This document shows positions 1 through 8,656 of a stretch of 64,000 nt of DNA, piece by piece. Position 1 is the first letter of the stretch. The number at the start of each line of letters is the position of its first letter. The stretch comes from Sporomusaceae bacterium FL31 (GTDB lineage: Bacteria > Bacillota > Negativicutes > DSM-1736 > Dendrosporobacteraceae), in assembly GCA_003990955.1 (NCBI GenBank), contig BIFV01000012.1, positions 62,001 to 126,000 of the forward strand, read 5' to 3'. Position numbers and translations under genes: made by a program. A model generated the notes under the pieces. It searched no databases. It was given only the letters and a program-made list of their open reading frames with translations, and had not been told where the DNA came from.

Positions 1-56
1 GGATTTATTCCATAATAGAGAAATAACGTAAAATAAATTAGTCTTATTAAAATATA

Positions 57-135
57 AATTTGGCAAACTTATCGAAAGGTAAGGACGCAAAACTATGGGT
101 CTAACGCTAATAACTATGACTGCCAGGTTGCAAAT
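57..135 (+). ncRNA. cyclic di-GMP-I (GEMM) riboswitch aptamer
   Basis: The GEMM-I core is readable: GGCAAA, a helix closed by a GAAA tetraloop (CTTATC-GAAA-GGTAAG, about 68-83), then GGACGCAAA, then GGGTCTAA, and the closing segment CCAGGTTGC. Outer strands ATTTG (57-61) and CAAAT (131-135) can pair as P1. It lies directly upstream of a diguanylate cyclase gene, a known context for this class. P1 overlaps the 5' arm of the terminator at 123-150, so ligand binding would be expected to block the terminator (ON switch). The switching direction is inferred from pairing only. Confidence 0.85.
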
Positions 136-160
136 GATTGTGCAGCCTGGTCTTTTATTT
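123..160 (+). terminator. riboswitch-controlled intrinsic terminator
   Basis: CCAGGTTGCA (123-132) pairs with TGCAGCCTGG (141-150) with one G-U pair, followed by a U-rich tract (151-160). The 5' arm is shared with the c-di-GMP aptamer closing region, giving mutually exclusive folds. Confidence 0.75.
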
Positions 161-201
161 ACAATAAGCTTGTTGTCATAAATTCTAAGGAGGGTATTCA
201 T

Positions 202-1374
202 TTGAATTTTGATTTAATTCATGCATTACATGAATTAATTGCTAATCTTGGCGTTATATTTAGTTTCTCAACAATATTTTTGTCACGATTTGGTATTAAG
301 CATGTTCACAAATCTTCAAAAGCTAAACTTAACCCTCCAGGTTTAGTATTTTTTGCTTGTTTGCTTATTATTACAACACTATTCCCGCTAGAAGTTAGTG
401 TTAACCCCAAGGTTATCATTGATCTTAGATTATCAATTATTATCTTGTGCGCCCTTTATCTTGGTCTCTTAGATAGTCTCGCTATTGGAATTTTCAGTGT
501 GATTGTTCGCATTCTTTTCTATGGCGGATTAACGTGGCTAATTTGGCTGCCAACAGCTTTAGCAGCCGGACCAATCACCTGTTTCTTACAGTATAAATTA
601 GCTCATTCTCCCCTCCATCGTCCCAGTAAATTAATCATCATAGCTACTGCATGCACCACTTTTTCAATACTTTCCTATATAGGCGTAACCTCCAAGGTAT
701 CATCAGTTTATTCATTATCTCCATTTGCCGATAGTACAAAGTTTATGAACGTATATTTCCCTTTATTATTATTAACTCCTATAGCTGTAGTTTTGCTAGA
801 TTGGGTTATTGATTATCTAATAAAAGCCCATATTCGTCTTAATGATCTACAGGAAAAAGCAGACATTGACGGAATGACCGGCTTATATAATCATCGCGCT
901 TTTCAATCCTATCTTTCAAAGATTCTTGAAGAATCACGCCTAAAAAAAACACCCGTATCTCTTCTTATGATGGATTTGGACTTCTTCAAAGCTTATAATG
1001 ACACATTAGGCCACCAATGTGGCGATACATTATTAAGAGAGCTTGGAGTCATTATTCATAGAATCGTTCGAAAAAATGGGGTTGTTGCTCGATATGGCGG
1101 AGAAGAATTCGCGGTAATTTTACCTAATACCACCATATTAAACGCGAGAGAAATCGCTGAACGTATTAGAATCAGGGTCGAAAACACCAGATTTCCTGGT
1201 ATCGACAAACTACATAAAAAAAGAGTAACGATTTCAATTGGTGTTTCATCATTGCAAAATAACCAATTAGACAAAAATGCCTTAATCGATTATGCCGATA
1301 GAGCTCTTTATTATGCAAAACATTCCGGTCGTAATAAAGTCTGTGTATTTAAAGAACGCAATGACAACTATTGA
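202..1374 (+). CDS. membrane diguanylate cyclase (5TMR-LYT + GGDEF)
   Basis: 390 aa. Residues about 8-205 form several hydrophobic segments resembling the 5TM Lyt sensor region seen in LytS/YhcK-type proteins. A GGDEF domain follows (about 220-385) with the active-site motif GGEEF at residues 299-303 and the metal-binding MDLDFF segment. It should condense two GTP to c-di-GMP at the inner membrane. The allosteric I-site, normally RxxD ending six residues before GGEEF, reads RKNG (290-293), so classical product inhibition is probably lost. A good Shine-Dalgarno (AAGGAGGG) precedes the TTG start at 202. Expression is predicted to respond to c-di-GMP through the upstream riboswitch. Confidence 0.88.
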   Translation: MNFDLIHALHELIANLGVIFSFSTIFLSRFGIKHVHKSSKAKLNPPGLVFFACLLIITTLFPLEVSVNPKVIIDLRLSIIILCALYLGLLDSLAIGIFSVIVRILFYGGLTWLIWLPTALAAGPITCFLQYKLAHSPLHRPSKLIIIATACTTFSILSYIGVTSKVSSVYSLSPFADSTKFMNVYFPLLLLTPIAVVLLDWVIDYLIKAHIRLNDLQEKADIDGMTGLYNHRAFQSYLSKILEESRLKKTPVSLLMMDLDFFKAYNDTLGHQCGDTLLRELGVIIHRIVRKNGVVARYGGEEFAVILPNTTILNAREIAERIRIRVENTRFPGIDKLHKKRVTISIGVSSLQNNQLDKNALIDYADRALYYAKHSGRNKVCVFKERNDNY

Positions 1375-1383
1375 TTTAATTGC

Positions 1384-1560
1384 GTGAGTTCCGACATATT
1401 AACGTACACAAATAAAATTGAAGTGGTTTTATCTACTGAAGTTTTAAAAGGAGATACTCGTATTATTGCGGGAGATTATCTATATGTATTAGCAAACGCA
1501 GATTAGGCAAATTCAATACGAAAGCTAGCAGAAGAAGTTCAAGATGAATACATAAAAAAC
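1384..1560 (+). pseudogene. possible small decayed gene interrupted by TAG
   Basis: From GTG 1384 a 40-codon frame reads to a TAG at 1504-1506. The same frame then continues open for another 18 codons with protein-like composition (ANSIRKLAEEVQDEYIKN) up to the terminator hairpin. This looks like one small protein of about 59 residues with a nonsense mutation. No family is recognised. No clear Shine-Dalgarno is seen, and chance cannot be excluded. Confidence 0.3.
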
Positions 1561-1584
1561 GAGGGAGTAATCCCTCGTTTTTTT
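1554..1584 (+). terminator. intrinsic terminator
   Basis: AAAAAACGAGGGA, loop GTAA, TCCCTCGTTTTTTT: a strong GC stem with a U tract, ending the GGDEF transcript. Bases 1585-1802 hold nothing else recognisable apart from the ribosome site of the next gene. Confidence 0.85.
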
Positions 1585-1802
1585 GTTCAATGAAAGCGGT
1601 AATGATTTGCTTGCCCTCGTCATCCGGCCTCTGATCGCTCCAGGATTTTCAACCAGTCCCCCACCACCTACAAAAAAATTCTATAGGAAATGCAAAAACA
1701 TTTCATTTTACAATCCACTATTCTATATCTAAAATCTAACATAGAGATGAAAAATCATCAATACTGTCTCTCGTATTAATTTCGAAACAAGGGGGGAATA
1801 TT

Positions 1803-2663
1803 TTGACTGGCTTGGCCCTACTGCTTCTTCTCGGTGCGGCCTTTTTTCATGCTTTTTGGAACTATATATCCAAACGAGCTTGTGGCGGTGCCGTTTTTGT
1901 CTGGTTGTTCAATGCGGTTGCATCAGTAATCTATATCCCGGTCGTTATCAGCGCAATATGGATTACAAAATCCCAATTCACTTGGGACTCCGTCTTTTTT
2001 ATGCTTGGAAGCGCGCTTTTGCATATCGGGTACTTTGTACTGTTAAATAAAGGCTATAGTGTTGGTGACCTTTCGCTGATTTATCCTTTGGCTCGCGGCT
2101 CAGGTCCCCTGCTCTCCACCCTTGCCGCAGTTTTCTTTCTGGGAGAACAGCCTTCCTGGGTCGCACTAATGGGTACGGCGTTTATCGCAATGGGGGTCAT
2201 CCTTCTGTTAGGCAACCCGGCAAAATATACTGAAACAAAAGCACCCCAAGCAATACTGTTTGCCATTTTAACCGGCTTTTTTATTGCAAGCTATACCCTT
2301 TGGGATAAATATGCCGTCAGTATCATGGCTGTTCCCCCACTACTCATGTACTGGGGCACCACCGTTTGCCAGGCTTTTTTGATGCTCCCCTATGCCATGA
2401 AAAACCGTGAAGCGGTAACATATCAATGGAACACAAATAGACTTGCGATTTTTGGGGTAGCTGTTTTGTGTCCGTTATCCTATATTCTTGTTCTCACGGC
2501 TATGGTTTTTACTCCAGTAAGTTATGTGGCCCCCGCAAGAGAAGTAAGCATCTTAATCGGCGCAATAATGGGGGCGCGGTTTTTAGCCGAAGGTGATACT
2601 AAGCTTCGTATCGCAGCCGCTATAGTTATTTTGGCCGGGCTAACCAGTCTGGCGCTTGGCTGA
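1803..2663 (+). CDS. EamA/DMT-superfamily permease
   Basis: 286 aa with about ten hydrophobic segments arranged as two EamA repeats (roughly residues 4-137 and 150-285), the usual length and layout of drug/metabolite transporters. The substrate cannot be told from the sequence. The TTG start at 1803 is supported by AAGGGGGGAATA just upstream. It stands alone, convergent with the two-component genes that follow. A second DMT permease lies at 26002-26844. Confidence 0.85.
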   Translation: MTGLALLLLLGAAFFHAFWNYISKRACGGAVFVWLFNAVASVIYIPVVISAIWITKSQFTWDSVFFMLGSALLHIGYFVLLNKGYSVGDLSLIYPLARGSGPLLSTLAAVFFLGEQPSWVALMGTAFIAMGVILLLGNPAKYTETKAPQAILFAILTGFFIASYTLWDKYAVSIMAVPPLLMYWGTTVCQAFLMLPYAMKNREAVTYQWNTNRLAIFGVAVLCPLSYILVLTAMVFTPVSYVAPAREVSILIGAIMGARFLAEGDTKLRIAAAIVILAGLTSLALG

Positions 2664-2708
2664 TTTCGGCCTATCTTAATTACTGATCCCACCATTGATA
2701 AAAAGAAA

Positions 2709-2756
2709 ACCTTGAACTTGCCGATCCAGCACAGGAGAAGCAATTCAAGGTTGTTT
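2709..2756. terminator. bidirectional terminator between convergent genes
   Basis: AACCTTGAA (2709-2717) pairs with TTCAAGGTT (2744-2752), with further pairing inside the arms. It is placed between the 3' ends of the DMT gene (plus) and the response-regulator gene (minus). Confidence 0.5.
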
Positions 2757-2773
2757 CACGGAAAGCAAGAGCT

Positions 2774-3481
2774 TTATTCATCTACGAGCCGGTAACCGAC
2801 CCCTATTTCTGTCAGGATATAGCGTGGTTTTGCCGGATTCTTCTCAATTTTTCGTCTGAGCCCTGCCATGAGAGCACGCAGAGCCTGCGTATCACTACCA
2901 TAACCTACGCCCCAAATTTCTTTCAAAATTTGCTTTGTCGTAAGCACTTTTCCAATATTCTTAAAAAAGAGTGTCAGTAAATTATATTCCATAGGTGTAA
3001 CATGGGTTTCATTGCCGTCAACATAAAGCAATCTCTTATCCAGGTCAATTTGCAATCCGCCTACCTGAAGAATACTCTGCACTTTATTGCCGCTGCGCTG
3101 CTTATATAAATATCGCAGCACGACACGGATTCGGGCAAAAAGCTCTGTTGCGGAAAAAGGCTTTGTCAAATAATCATCGGCTCCCAAATCCAGCACAGCT
3201 GCCTTTTCCTTATCTTGATCACGCGCGGAAATAACAATAATTGGCATGTCCGACCATTCACGCACCTTCCTGATAATCTCCATGCCATCAATGTCAGGAA
3301 GTCCCAGATCGAGCAACATCAGATCGATTGGTTCTGAAACCAATATGCTTAATGCCCCTTCACCGGTACTTGCAGCAACGTACCTGAAGCCCTCTGCATT
3401 GAGCAAATAACTGATATAATTTCGTATTTGCCTGTCGTCTTCAACCGCAAGAACATAGGCATTATATAAATTCATGGTCAT
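2774..3481 (-). CDS. KdpE-like OmpR/PhoB-family response regulator
   Basis: 235 aa. The receiver domain (about 8-120) has an acidic pocket VEDD, phosphoacceptor D58 in LMLLDLGLPD, and the conserved lysine in DYLTKPF. A winged-helix Trans_reg_C DNA-binding domain follows (about 135-233). The sequence pattern is KdpE-like, the activator of potassium-pump genes in other bacteria. It overlaps the kinase gene by 20 bp, so the two are translationally coupled. Two ATGs compete: the one at 3475 has better spacing from GGAGGTGA than the one at 3481. No kdpFABC genes are in the window. Candidate target operators are the heptamer arrays at 5254-5302 and 10083-10131. Confidence 0.85.
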   Translation of the reverse strand: MTMNLYNAYVLAVEDDRQIRNYISYLLNAEGFRYVAASTGEGALSILVSEPIDLMLLDLGLPDIDGMEIIRKVREWSDMPIIVISARDQDKEKAAVLDLGADDYLTKPFSATELFARIRVVLRYLYKQRSGNKVQSILQVGGLQIDLDKRLLYVDGNETHVTPMEYNLLTLFFKNIGKVLTTKQILKEIWGVGYGSDTQALRALMAGLRRKIEKNPAKPRYILTEIGVGYRLVDE

Positions 3482-5036
3482 TCACCTCCAATGGCAGCGT
3501 AAAGATAAACTCCGCGCCTGGACCATCCGTGCGATTACGGGCTGTTATACTTCCACCATGCGCCTTCACCACTGCATCGCATATAGGAAGCCCCAGCCCA
3601 ATGCCGGGCTGGGCATCGGAATGCTTAACCCGTGACGTATAAAACATCTGAAAAATATTGGGCAACTCGGAAGCTTCAATGCCCTCACCGCTGTCACACA
3701 CTGAAAATACCGCATAGTTCTGCTCCGCATCCTTCATCACTGAAACACTGATTTCATCTTGGAGAGTTGTATGCTTGACGGCATTGTCCAAAAGATTGAT
3801 AAGCACCTGTCTAATTAATCTTGCATCCATTGGAACAAGCAGTAATTCATCCGGTACATGGACCGCTATTTCATATTCCGGGTAGTGTCGTGAAATATGG
3901 CGGATCGCAGCACCTATGACCTCTTCGGCAGCTTCCTCCTGTTTGTTAAGCACCAACTTTCCGTCTTGCAGACGGGTCAGACTCAAAATGTTTTCAACTA
4001 GAGAATGCAGCCAGTTAGCATCCTTATGGATTCCCACTACAAGAGAGTGCCGCATATCTTCCTTCGCCGTCATGTTCATCAGCATTTCAGACGTTCCAAT
4101 AATACCGGAAAGAGGGGTACGCAAGTCATGAGAAATTGACCGCAGCAAATTTACACGAAAACGTTCTTGTGTGATTTCCTCATTAAATTTTATCCGCTGT
4201 TGCGTGGCACGAAAGCGATCCATCGCCAGAGCTGTACTTTCAATCGTAGCATGCAGCATTCGGATTTGCGATTCATTCATGGCTTTTGCATCGTCTTTGG
4301 GAACCCGGATAATCCCGAGCAGCGTTTCACGTCCATAGATCGGCCAGTCATAAAACTCAGGTCCGATATCGTAGTCGGTTTTCAGTCCCTCGATCCGCTG
4401 CAGAAGTGCGTCCACATCCGGTATTTGCCGGCGAATCTGCTGTTGAGGAGAAACCTGCTGAATAAAGTTTTGCTCCGACTTTCCATTCGGATCAAACCAA
4501 AGACATCCTACATGACTGTTTAGCATTTTGCTGATGGCATTTGTTGCAATTCCTGCAATATCATGAATATCTTCTGCATCTGTAAGATGCTTGGTCAATG
4601 TATATAGAATCTTTGTTCCGGCTTCTTTTCCACGGGCTTTTATTGCATTTTGTTTGGCATGTGTGGTAAGGGTACTCGTGACCAGCGCTGCAATGGTCAT
4701 AATGATAAACGTGGTAATATATCTGTGGGCATTTACAGATAAGGTGAAGAATGGATCCACAAATAAAAAATTGAAGAGGAATGCTGCAAGCAAGGAGGCC
4801 AGGATACCGAAAACATATCCGTCCGTAAAACGAGCTGTTAATAAAACGGCCAAAAGGTATACAATAGCAATATTGGTTTCCAATAATCCCACCGCACGAA
4901 AAAAATACCCCGTACCGGAAGCAGCGATTATAAAAACAAACATAACACCCGCACGATAGATGATAGATTTTATACCGCTATCTCGTTTCTCTGTTATCAT
5001 AGATTCTATCCTACTTTTAGTGATGCGCTTCATCAT
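3462..5036 (-). CDS. short KdpD-like sensor histidine kinase
   Basis: 524 aa against about 900 for full KdpD. The N-terminal KdpD and universal-stress domains are absent, and the protein starts just before the four-helix DUF4118 membrane region (about 25-125). A GAF-like region follows (about 150-270), then HisKA with the phosphoacceptor in SISHDLRTPL (H near 303), then an ATP-binding domain with DNAVKHT, DSGEGI and GLGLPI. It presumably phosphorylates the adjacent regulator. Loss of the cytoplasmic N-terminus means potassium sensing as in E. coli cannot be assumed. The start at 5036 has AAAGGA upstream. Confidence 0.85.
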   Translation of the reverse strand: MMKRITKSRIESMITEKRDSGIKSIIYRAGVMFVFIIAASGTGYFFRAVGLLETNIAIVYLLAVLLTARFTDGYVFGILASLLAAFLFNFLFVDPFFTLSVNAHRYITTFIIMTIAALVTSTLTTHAKQNAIKARGKEAGTKILYTLTKHLTDAEDIHDIAGIATNAISKMLNSHVGCLWFDPNGKSEQNFIQQVSPQQQIRRQIPDVDALLQRIEGLKTDYDIGPEFYDWPIYGRETLLGIIRVPKDDAKAMNESQIRMLHATIESTALAMDRFRATQQRIKFNEEITQERFRVNLLRSISHDLRTPLSGIIGTSEMLMNMTAKEDMRHSLVVGIHKDANWLHSLVENILSLTRLQDGKLVLNKQEEAAEEVIGAAIRHISRHYPEYEIAVHVPDELLLVPMDARLIRQVLINLLDNAVKHTTLQDEISVSVMKDAEQNYAVFSVCDSGEGIEASELPNIFQMFYTSRVKHSDAQPGIGLGLPICDAVVKAHGGSITARNRTDGPGAEFIFTLPLEVNDHEFI

Positions 5037-5114
5037 GACTTAAATCCTTTTCTGTTTTAGATTTCTCAAGTGAACAAAAACGTTTCCATCAGACGGCGTC
5101 AAGACACAAGCAGA

Positions 5115-5142
5115 GTTATCCATCATCAATAGGATGGATAAC
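5115..5142. promoter_or_regulatory. perfect 10-bp inverted repeat upstream of kinase gene
   Basis: GTTATCCATC (5115-5124), 8-nt spacer, GATGGATAAC (5133-5142). It lies 79 bp upstream of the kinase start in the 344-bp intergenic region and has no U tract on either side, so it is a possible operator or leader hairpin. Function unknown. Confidence 0.35.
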
Positions 5143-5253
5143 AGCCGCAGCAAGCGCCGATTCATTGACTTTTGTTTCCATGTTGGGGATTGAAGGGATA
5201 TACCAGCCATTCGCATGCGAACTTTAAACAAATGCAGTTTTCGCGGGATATTC

Positions 5254-5317
5254 CTCACAGCGCGCTCACACTGTTTCGTTCATTCTCACACAGGACTCAC
5301 AGCATTTTTGTTATAAT
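5254..5317 (+). promoter_or_regulatory. four-heptamer operator and promoter, copy A
   Basis: On the plus strand: CTCACAG (5254-5260), 4 nt, CTCACAC (5265-5271), 13 nt, CTCACAC (5285-5291), 4 nt, CTCACAG (5296-5302), then 9 nt and TATAAT (5312-5317). The 11-bp repeat period and a half-site in place of the -35 match Pho-box-like class II sites of OmpR/PhoB-family regulators. It drives the plus strand toward 5381. The same array, same spacings and same 9-nt gap recur at 10068-10131. Binding by the adjacent KdpE-like regulator is inference. Confidence 0.7.
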
Positions 5318-5380
5318 AACTTTCAATGAACGAAATGCCTAAAAATCCACCCTATGATTGAATGAAAGGAGCGCCTGCCA

Positions 5381-6196
5381 ATGGGAATAAATCATGCAAG
5401 TCAAGAAAGTAACCTATCTCAACTTTTAATTGATTATTATGTCTCAAAGGCAAAAGGTGGATCTGATTTTATTACCGTCGAGGCAGCTTCTGTTGCTCCA
5501 TTTGGAAAGACTATCGTCAATCAGCTTGCTTTGTGGTCTGATGAGCATGTTGCCGAATGTAAAAAATTGGTGGATGAGTGTCATAAATATGGCGCTAAAG
5601 TCTCTGCAAGACTTCACTATGCGGATAGCGAAACCAACCCTTTTCCCACCGCGGTTCAGCCTGTTTTCTCAGCTCCTATTCCTTGCCGGAAATATTGGGA
5701 GAACCCAAATAACCTTACCACTAAAGAAGTTTATGAGATGATTCAAAAGTTTGTGGATGCAGCCCGAAGATGCTGGGATGCTGGTGTTGACTTTGTCGAA
5801 GTACATGCTACCCATGATGATTTAGTTGGGCAATTTCTATCACCCCGTATCAATAAGAGAGTCGATGAATTTGGTGGCAATCTCGAAAATAGGCTGAGAT
5901 TCCTCCTGTTAATTATTCAGGGTATTAGACAGCAAATTGACCAAGCCTATCCTATCATCGTTAGAACTGTCGATGTGAGTGTCATTGAACTAAAGGCTAT
6001 AACCAGACGCCTAGAAGAGGCCGGAGTGAATGCGATACTTGTTTCGGCAAAGCTCGGATATTTGGCTTACTTAGCTGACAAGATCAAAAAATCTGCTAAA
6101 ATCCCCGCAATGATAAAATTCCTGTTAGTCCCCTTGGCAGACACACTGAACCTCATGTCGCAGAGGATAGCTTTCCGACTGGCAAGAAGAATCTAA
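5381..6196 (+). pseudogene. truncated, frameshifted Old Yellow Enzyme-family flavin oxidoreductase
   Basis: The frame encodes the middle of an OYE TIM barrel: KAKGGSDFITVEAA near residue 30, VDFVEVHATHDDLVGQFLSP near 140, FGGNLENRLRF near 165. The N-terminal segment that normally carries the first strand and FMN contacts (about 25 residues ending in APMG) is missing; the frame opens at MGINHA with an in-frame stop six codons upstream. Near 6100-6120 the frame is lost: the +2 frame continues as KIPVSPLGRHTEPHV and then runs on, so the last strands are also disrupted. A ribosome site (GAAAGGAG) precedes the ATG. It is probably a non-functional remnant behind promoter copy A. Confidence 0.7.
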
Positions 6197-6470
6197 TTTC
6201 TTGTATGATAATCATCGTACACTGATAAATTCAGCATAGCATCGTTTCATCGCCAATTTCTGAACATCCTTAGCTGTTTTTAGTATATCAACACACAAGC
6301 AAAATCACAATCCTGTGACAAAACGCCAGGGTCTGACTCTTGTTTTCTGCCCAAAATAAATAATCAATAAAGATTTACCCGATTCTTTTATAAGCATCAT
6401 GCGAGTATCTGTGCACTGCAAGATAGTCGCTTTACTTCTACTGAGTTTGTAAGAAAGGGGAGCTATAAGA

Positions 6471-6884
6471 TTGTCAAGAGCTATTGTTATTACCCGCACC
6501 GATCAAGAGAGACTAGAAAAGTTAATTCAGCTCGAAGAAGAATTTACACCAGGCAGTAAGATGCACCTGGAAGAACTAAAGTCCGAACTAAAACGGGCTG
6601 TTATCACAGAATCGCAGGATATTCCCTCCGATGTAATTACGATGAGGTCGCAAGTACTGCTGAGAGATTTGAATTGCGAAGAAGAACTGATCTTTACACT
6701 GTCTTACCCAGATGAAGCTGATATGTTGGAAGGAAGGATTTCGGTGCTGGCACCGATCGGCATGGCTATTTTAGGGTACCGGGAAAACGATAGGGTTGAA
6801 TGGGCAATTCCCGGAGGAATCGCTTCGTTAAAAGTGGTAAAAGTTCTTTTTCAGCCTGAAGCCAACGGTCATTTCGATCTATAA
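6471..6884 (+). CDS. Rnk/GreA-GreB-family protein
   Basis: 137 aa. The C-terminal half (about 75-130) is the FKBP-like GreA/B C-terminal fold with PDEADMLEGRISVLAPIGMAILGYRENDRVEW, as in Rnk. The N-terminal half is shorter than the coiled coil of GreA, so it is more like Rnk (regulator of nucleoside diphosphate kinase), which binds RNA polymerase but lacks the transcript-cleavage finger. The TTG start at 6471 has AAAGGGGAGC upstream. Single gene, with a hairpin just after the stop. Confidence 0.82.
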   Translation: MSRAIVITRTDQERLEKLIQLEEEFTPGSKMHLEELKSELKRAVITESQDIPSDVITMRSQVLLRDLNCEEELIFTLSYPDEADMLEGRISVLAPIGMAILGYRENDRVEWAIPGGIASLKVVKVLFQPEANGHFDL

Positions 6885-6898
6885 ATGGAACACGGTCA

Positions 6899-6924
6899 GG
6901 CCATTGCAATATTTTGCAATGGCC
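6899..6924 (+). terminator. hairpin after the Rnk-family gene
   Basis: GGCCATTGCAA pairs with TTGCAATGGCC around a short AT loop. The following sequence is AT-rich but has no long U run, so termination is likely but not certain. The rest of 6925-7060 shows nothing recognisable. Confidence 0.5.
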
Positions 6925-7060
6925 TTAATGATTATATATTCCGTTTTGAAGCTCTCACCTTCGCCTTCACTCAGTTGTATAGGTGCGTGTCAAACAGAGA
7001 AACCGGATTTGATGGTAGAGGCCTTTTAGTAATGTTTTTGTCACAAAGACTTCTACTGCT

Positions 7061-8614
7061 TCAATAACCGACAAACCGTAAACCATGCTTTTTAAGTTTC
7101 CGTAGAACCGCGGTATGGGACAGTCCCAATACAGCACCGGCTTCCCGAGAGGACCGAAATTCTTTCATAGTCGCCCGTAATATATTCCGTTCTATCTCAC
7201 CCAACTGCTCCTCCAGTGTCTGATAGGCTGCAAATTGGTTCTGATCTAGATTGACCAGCGAAGTCTTCTTCCCTATCTGAATATGCTGAGGCTGAATTTC
7301 CGAACCGTCCAGCAAATGGATTGCCTGCTCAATAATGTTTTCCAACTCGCGTACATTACCCGGCCATGAGTAAGTCTGTAGTTTTTCCATGGCCTCTGAA
7401 GAAAAGCGCCTCGCCGGGATATTTAGATTAGCAATAGACCGCTTAAGAAAGTATTCGGCCAAGAATGAGATATCCTCAACACGATTGCGCAAAGCTGGCA
7501 AAAAAAGAGGAGGCACGACATTTAGCCGGTAATAAAGCTCTTTTGTGAATAGCTGGCGTTTTACCATATCCTCAAGGTCGCGGTGAGTAGCCGCAACTAC
7601 CCGGACATCTACAGGCAATTCATGGGAACTCCCCAGGCGACGAACTCGCCTTTCCTGCAGAACACGCAGAATTTTAGCCTGAAGCTGCATCGACACTTCC
7701 CCGATTTCATCCAGAAACAGCGTACCACCATTGGCTAATTCAAACAGACCGGGTTTTCCTCCTCTGAGATTGTCAGTAAATGGGCCTTCTTCATAACCGA
7801 ACAATTCGCTTTCCAACAGGGTTTCAGGAGTAGTTGCGCAGTTAACTGATAAAAAGGTCATTCTAGCCCGTGGAGAAGCGCTATGCAACGCTCTGGCAAA
7901 AAGCTCCTTGCCAGTTCCCATCTCGCCACAAATGAGTACGGCATTAGAACTTGCCGCATAGTGCCGCGCCTGTTCAATAACCTTTTCCATTGTAGGACTA
8001 ATGAAAGCTATATCCATAAAAGTAACCGGCGTGTGAGCCAGCATTTTCTGAACAAGCCCCCGAATATCCCGGCTATCGCGAATCATCACAACAGCTCCGA
8101 CAATTTTATGGCGTTCGTTACGCAAAGGGCGAGTGCTAACCACACAATAACTGCCGATGCTTTCAAGAAAAACCTCCCGGTTGCGAAAGGAACAGCCTTC
8201 CCGCAACGTCCGCGAAATGAGGAGGCAATCTAGCAAATACGCTGATAATGGTTGTCCCAGGCTATTCTCCTTCAGCTTTAGGATATTTGCAGCCACTTTA
8301 TTGCATTGTTTTAATATCGATAAGGCATTCACAGCCAGCACACCATCCTGAATGGAAGTTAGGACAGTCTCAAGCTGTTTGGCTCGTTCTTTCGATGGTA
8401 TATAGGAAACTTCGATCACTTTGTGGATTCCATCCACTTGCTGTAATTTTTGCATAATCTGCGGCTTTTGTTCTTCAAAAGCAATTTGGCACTCCAAATA
8501 AAGTTCACCCTTGTCCATTTCGACAGATACGATGTTACAGTCCCAATTCACTAAAGCTTGCGAGATATCCAGCAGCAATCCTGGCCTATCTGTACATGGC
8601 ATACATAAACGCAC
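7061..8614 (-). CDS. TyrR-like regulator (ACT-PAS-AAA+-HTH) with degenerate GAFTGA loop
   Basis: 517 aa. N-terminal ACT domain (about 1-70), PAS domain (about 75-185), AAA+ module (about 205-430) with Walker A GEMGTGKE near residue 230 and Walker B GTLFLDEIG, and a TyrR-type C-terminal helix-turn-helix (about 480-515, LGLSHTAVLRKLKKHG). The loop that contacts sigma-54, normally GAFTGA, reads GPFTDN near residue 280. E. coli TyrR, which also lacks this loop, works with sigma-70, so this protein may be a sigma-70 regulator or repressor responding to an amino acid through ACT. It lies 42 bp downstream of the mreB paralogue on the same strand. Confidence 0.85.
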   Translation of the reverse strand: MRLCMPCTDRPGLLLDISQALVNWDCNIVSVEMDKGELYLECQIAFEEQKPQIMQKLQQVDGIHKVIEVSYIPSKERAKQLETVLTSIQDGVLAVNALSILKQCNKVAANILKLKENSLGQPLSAYLLDCLLISRTLREGCSFRNREVFLESIGSYCVVSTRPLRNERHKIVGAVVMIRDSRDIRGLVQKMLAHTPVTFMDIAFISPTMEKVIEQARHYAASSNAVLICGEMGTGKELFARALHSASPRARMTFLSVNCATTPETLLESELFGYEEGPFTDNLRGGKPGLFELANGGTLFLDEIGEVSMQLQAKILRVLQERRVRRLGSSHELPVDVRVVAATHRDLEDMVKRQLFTKELYYRLNVVPPLFLPALRNRVEDISFLAEYFLKRSIANLNIPARRFSSEAMEKLQTYSWPGNVRELENIIEQAIHLLDGSEIQPQHIQIGKKTSLVNLDQNQFAAYQTLEEQLGEIERNILRATMKEFRSSREAGAVLGLSHTAVLRKLKKHGLRFVGY

Positions 8615-8656
8615 AAAATCGCCCTCCTCTCTCTCAAATCGCTCCTATGAAATTCG

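Noticed and set aside
1504..1506. TAG as a pyrrolysine codon
   Set aside because: No supporting downstream structure or pyl genes in view; a simple nonsense mutation is more likely.
5040..5258. 72-codon minus-strand frame upstream of the kinase
   Set aside because: No ribosome site, translation lacks any family pattern and it contains the operator copy A; treated as intergenic.
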